The translations under genes and the position numbers were made by a program. DNA of 64,000 nt from the NCBI GenBank assembly GCA_944470555.2, contig OX104127.1, forward strand, positions 114,604,741 to 114,668,740, read 5' to 3'. The DNA is from Heterobilharzia americana (taxonomy: Eukaryota; Platyhelminthes; Trematoda; Strigeidida; Schistosomatidae). The number at the start of each line of letters is the position of its first letter. Positions within the stretch are counted from its first letter, which is position 1. Shown here piece by piece: positions 60,560 through 64,000 of the stretch. Under the pieces are notes generated by a model, which saw only the letters and a list, made by a program, of their open reading frames with translations, was not told the origin of the DNA and searched no databases.

Positions 60560-61345
60560 TGGAACTGTCTATGCTAGTCATTAATGTTTGCCATATTTAT
60601 GTGGCGTACAAAGTTTCTGTTGACCGCAGAAGAGTATGAACATATATGTAAAGCTTTTCTAATGAGTCACTCTTTGTGAGAAAATAAACTCCTTTGCAAG
60701 ACTTTTGCCTTTTCGAATGATATTTCATGGTCTGAACACAGAACATGAGCCACGATGGCAGGGCCTTGTTTAAGTTTCCCAGATCATACGAAGTTTTTGG
60801 TCGCTGCTTGCAACTACTAACGTTAGTCATATTGGTACCTGACATTATGTCTCTCCAGTGTGTATAGTATAGAATGCGCAATGACCTACCTTATAAACGC
60901 AGTTCTGTTGTTTCAAATAGGAAACTAGGTCTTTTAATTCGCACAGCTGCGAGTTTAGTGTTCGTCGTTTTAAAGAATACCCTGGTGTTATAATTATTAG
61001 GGATTCGTTTTATTTTTTCTGATTCGGGAGTTCAGTGATGAAGTACTACAGTACTAATCCAATCTTCAAGTATTGGTTTTCCCATGTCTTATTTTGATAA
61101 AATTCTTTCTAACCTTTTTAGTAATTTCTACGGATTGTTTTGTTCTAGGACTTTCCAAACAAGTTGCCTATATGCTTTCTGAGATTCCATTTTACTAGAC
61201 ATCCTTTGTAATTTCCTACTAGTCTTATTTCGTAGACACAATTTTTTTCTAAAGTGCACACCTTCCATGTAATTAATAACATAACACCAATAACCTTTTT
61301 CATTAAAAGGATATGGACAAGTGGTATATACTTGCACATATATAC
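60560..61345 (-). mobile_element. Penelope-like relic of a second lineage
   Basis: Minus strand. KIKRIPNNYNTRVFFK (about 61000) matches the conserved segment before the PLE endonuclease (SEKI.RIL...NI.VVFKP). Then come DLVSYLKQQNCVYKVGHC and TIHTGET (GIY-YIG core, about 60900), AIVAHVLCSDHEISFEKAKV and INMAN at the C-terminus. The region 61128-61337 is open and may be the preceding RT thumb. The residues differ from the other PLE relics here, which end in LPW or LPR, so this is another lineage. Stops and frameshifts throughout. Confidence 0.65.
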
Positions 61346-62179
61346 GGTATAAATGAATATAGTCTATGAATATTCAAACCATGATAACGAAATATGGTTA
61401 GTTATCCTGGTATGGTACTGTCACCAACACCGTTAAACTTCTAGAACTATCGGCTTCAGATTTTCTAACCACGATAATACTGTTACTAAGTGATCACTGA
61501 AGACGAAATGGAAACTCGACTGACGATAGCGGTCACATAACAGCACAGTTGTCTTAGATATTTTCATCCATAAACGACTATAGTTTATGAAATATTTTTA
61601 TAACATAGTATATCTATCCACACAGTGCGTATGAATGCTGTTTAAAACAGAATATCACAACAGAATTGGTCGTTCAAACTAATTATACTGTTTTCGACCT
61701 TTAATAGGAAGTGATGATTAGATGTTTCCTTAAAAGGCTAAATATACCTGTGGAATGAACGACTGGAGTTATTTTGTTTCGAACAATTTGAGATTTGTAT
61801 AATCATGTGGTATATTATTTAGTAATGACTATTTATGAATGAGAACTGGCAGTGGGAAATGTGGTCACATATCAGCTATTAAAGTTTCGAATTTGTGATT
61901 GATATAAATAAACAAAAAAAGTTCCATATATTTTGTTCCCTAATAAGTAAGATCAACGAAAGAAGGACTACATTTTTAAGGTAGAATGGGATCATTATAC
62001 TTCACGAATGCCCCTCAGCTGCATACAGTCTCAAAGTACATTATATATTGGCTAGCATATAAGATAATAAGATTATACTGAAATACTTGTCCTTCCTTCA
62101 AATTATTATGGGTATATCTCACACACCGAAACAAAATAATAATAATTTTTAATTTGTATAGTAACAAACTGATTAACTG

Positions 62180-63255
62180 GAGTTGCCTGAAATCAAGATG
62201 AAATGGTTAGTAATTTTTTCAACAAAAGATTTCACTCTCAATTCGATAACTACCTTTATTGACAGATTGATTGAGTGGCCATAGGTTTACGTCTAGAATC
62301 TGTCGTAGCTGTAAACCTAATGGACTATCTCGAACAAAAATGTCTGAGTTCACTTATCAGAGGAACCACTGAGTGTCACAGGTGTTTGGACGACGCCCGT
62401 ATTGTTTGTAGTGATATGAACTTATGTGACTCACCTGTTCGACAGGCTCAATGGAACTCACCGCAACAATAAATCTACAGTGAAACGTGAGCATGACAAC
62501 ATGTTCAATGTTTTGCACCGGAATGTGAAAAGGAGAAGTGATTGTACGGTCGCGAAAACCATCCATTGGAAAAATGCCTGGACAACGTCCTACTCACAAC
62601 AGTTTCTGTCCAGCCAGCTATAGGTATGGATTAGTCAAAACGCTTCACAGCAGAGCTTGAAAAGTATGTTCTGTCAACAGTTTAAAAGAACCGAACATGA
62701 TTGAAAGATTGGGTTGGAACAGTAGATGTTCAAAGGGGTTTTTCGTGAAATTAAGCAGCCAACTGCTGAAAAGGCTATCACTCAATCTACATTCAAGATA
62801 GATGTAATGCTTGGCAGAACAGATGATAGATTCAAAGAATCACTAAACAGAGGCTCCTGCAGTAAGATGTGTATCAGAAGACGATACCACAAGCTCAGTG
62901 AAAGAGTTCGCATTGAATAAAAATCCTCTACATGACATATCCATATATGAACTTACATGCAACTGCGGTTTCGAATACATTGGCAGGACTAAGGGATATC
63001 ATCCATTCGGTTGGCCTAACATATCAGAGAAGAATTTATGCTTGAATGGAAGCGCGATTACAACCAGAGCGGTTGGCAAACACCACATAGACAAAGGACA
63101 TCAGGTTGATACCTCGAGTGTTTTTGAAATAAGAAAAGTACTGAAAACATCTTTTCTACTATGCTTATCAGATATGACTGCGATGAAAAGCTTTCAAACT
63201 GACTTCTACATATGGAAGGAGGGTGTAATCAACTTCACACTCCCTTGGTGACTAT
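62180..63255 (+). mobile_element. Penelope-like relic: RT palm through GIY-YIG
   Basis: Plus strand. IDxVAIGLRLESVVAVNLMD at about 62265-62325 corresponds to the RT palm region (QIDGVAMGSPLGP..AN in the family). Then KREHDNMFNVLHRNVKRRSD at about 62475, and a long GIY-YIG match at 62920-63250: HDISIYELTCNCGFEYIGRT, GKHHIDKGHQVD and an intact NFTLPW end. The GIY-YIG part is open from 62898 to 63248, the best-preserved PLE domain in the window. The upstream RT carries stops. Confidence 0.82.
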
Positions 63256-64000
63256 TATTTGGTCTTATTTCGTTTTAATTGAATTTTTTTATATTTCGTT
63301 CACCTACAGTTAACTGGTATTAGTTGTTTACTTCATGTACCTTTTACCCATCTGCATAGTTCTCTTATAAGTTGTTTCAATTGTCAGCGATTTTTCCTTA
63401 CAACTTCAGATTATCGATTTCTCAATTTTAAATTACCTTCTGTACTAGCTAACAAGCACTGTAACTTTGAAGAATATTCGTGAAGTAATGTGATCTGTCT
63501 ATTTTAAAAAATCTGAACCTTTTTGTTTTGTTCAAAAGAAAGTAAGTCCTTTTTTCATTACAACTGCTGATTTTTATCGCCTTATGATGAGAACTGCCAA
63601 TTTGCTTAAGATCAAAAAATGAGATTTTTAAGGTTAAAGTTGTGGCCGTTGTTGACTGTTAACATTTATACAATTCTATGTGTGAGTTTTTATTTTCCGT
63701 CCCTTGATAGTGTAGACACAAAAGGAAGTGGGATATATTTCGCAGTTATTAAACAGAGCAAATAATTTAAAAAAACGAAGTTTCTTTTATTTTTACCAAA
63801 TAGTATTGGTAAACAATCGAAATCGGAACTTTTTACCTAAATTAATGTACAACAGATAGCTTAGTGTCAGTTGAACGGTAGATTGAGGGTGATTTTCAAA
63901 TTTTACTTTATGCTGTCAACAGCATCCATATTGGAATTGGATTTATTCTGATTACAGTATGTTATTTAGCATGAAATCGAGTTTAGTGTTTTCTTATTCG
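63256..64000. other. No gene seen
   Basis: AT-rich sequence after the PLE relic; its first part may be that element's 3' UTR. Confidence 0.5.

Noticed and set aside
61498..61530. CTGAAGACGAAATGGAAAC string
   Set aside because: Core-like words occur but no stem II can form between them.
52317..64000. KCNQ S1-S5 exons
   Set aside because: Looked for on the minus strand by pore-helix and S4 signatures; none seen, so they are placed outside the window.
1..64000. CRISPR arrays, operons, ribosome binding sites, LTRs
   Set aside because: Spliced introns and retroelements mark this as eukaryotic; no regular spacer repeats and no long terminal repeats were seen.

Overview
This window looks like nuclear DNA from a schistosome or close relative (Schistosomatidae, blood flukes). 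It is AT-rich, with short coding exons separated by kilobases of non-coding DNA. It holds tRNA-headed short repeats carrying hammerhead ribozymes in the style of the Schistosoma Sm-alpha SINE, an RTE-clade (SR2-like) non-LTR retrotransposon, and many decayed Penelope-like elements (PLEs). No database search was run, so genus and family names rest on recognition only.

The one host gene is the 3' part of a KCNQ (KQT-like, Kv7) voltage-gated potassium channel on the minus strand. Seven exons (52206-52316, 46831-47015, 44009-44242, 35899-35957, 33101-33488, 29512-29608, 24176-25099) have GT donors and AG acceptors with matching phases. They sum to 1998 nt, an open frame of 665 codons plus stop. 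They encode the selectivity filter and S6, calmodulin-binding helices A and B, assembly helices C and D, and a long hydrophilic tail. The exons for the N-terminus and S1-S5 were not found and should lie beyond 64000.

Layout. 1-8416: intergenic, with three copies of a tRNA-like repeat and a decayed minus-strand PLE. 8417-11656: a full-length RTE element with an intact 1044-residue ORF and a perfect 13-bp target-site duplication. 11657-24175: intergenic, with two truncated RTE copies in inverted orientation, two TA microsatellites and a decayed hammerhead SINE; the last part is KCNQ 3' flank. 24176-52316: KCNQ exons and introns, with introns full of SINEs, PLE relics and one RTE relic. 52317-64000: presumably the next upstream KCNQ intron, with three more PLE relics and another hammerhead SINE.

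The main result of the hunt is a cluster of eleven tRNA-headed repeats carrying hammerhead ribozyme modules. Most have lost core residues. Two keep every core nucleotide and all three stems: one in KCNQ intron 3 (40009-40054, minus, sense to the channel pre-mRNA) and one in intron 5 (31856-31896, plus, antisense). They differ from each other and from the Sm-alpha type in head and in stem III. Hammerheads in schistosome SINEs are established; the sense-strand intronic placement, the very short palindromic stem III, and the inverted pairs are the points worth testing.
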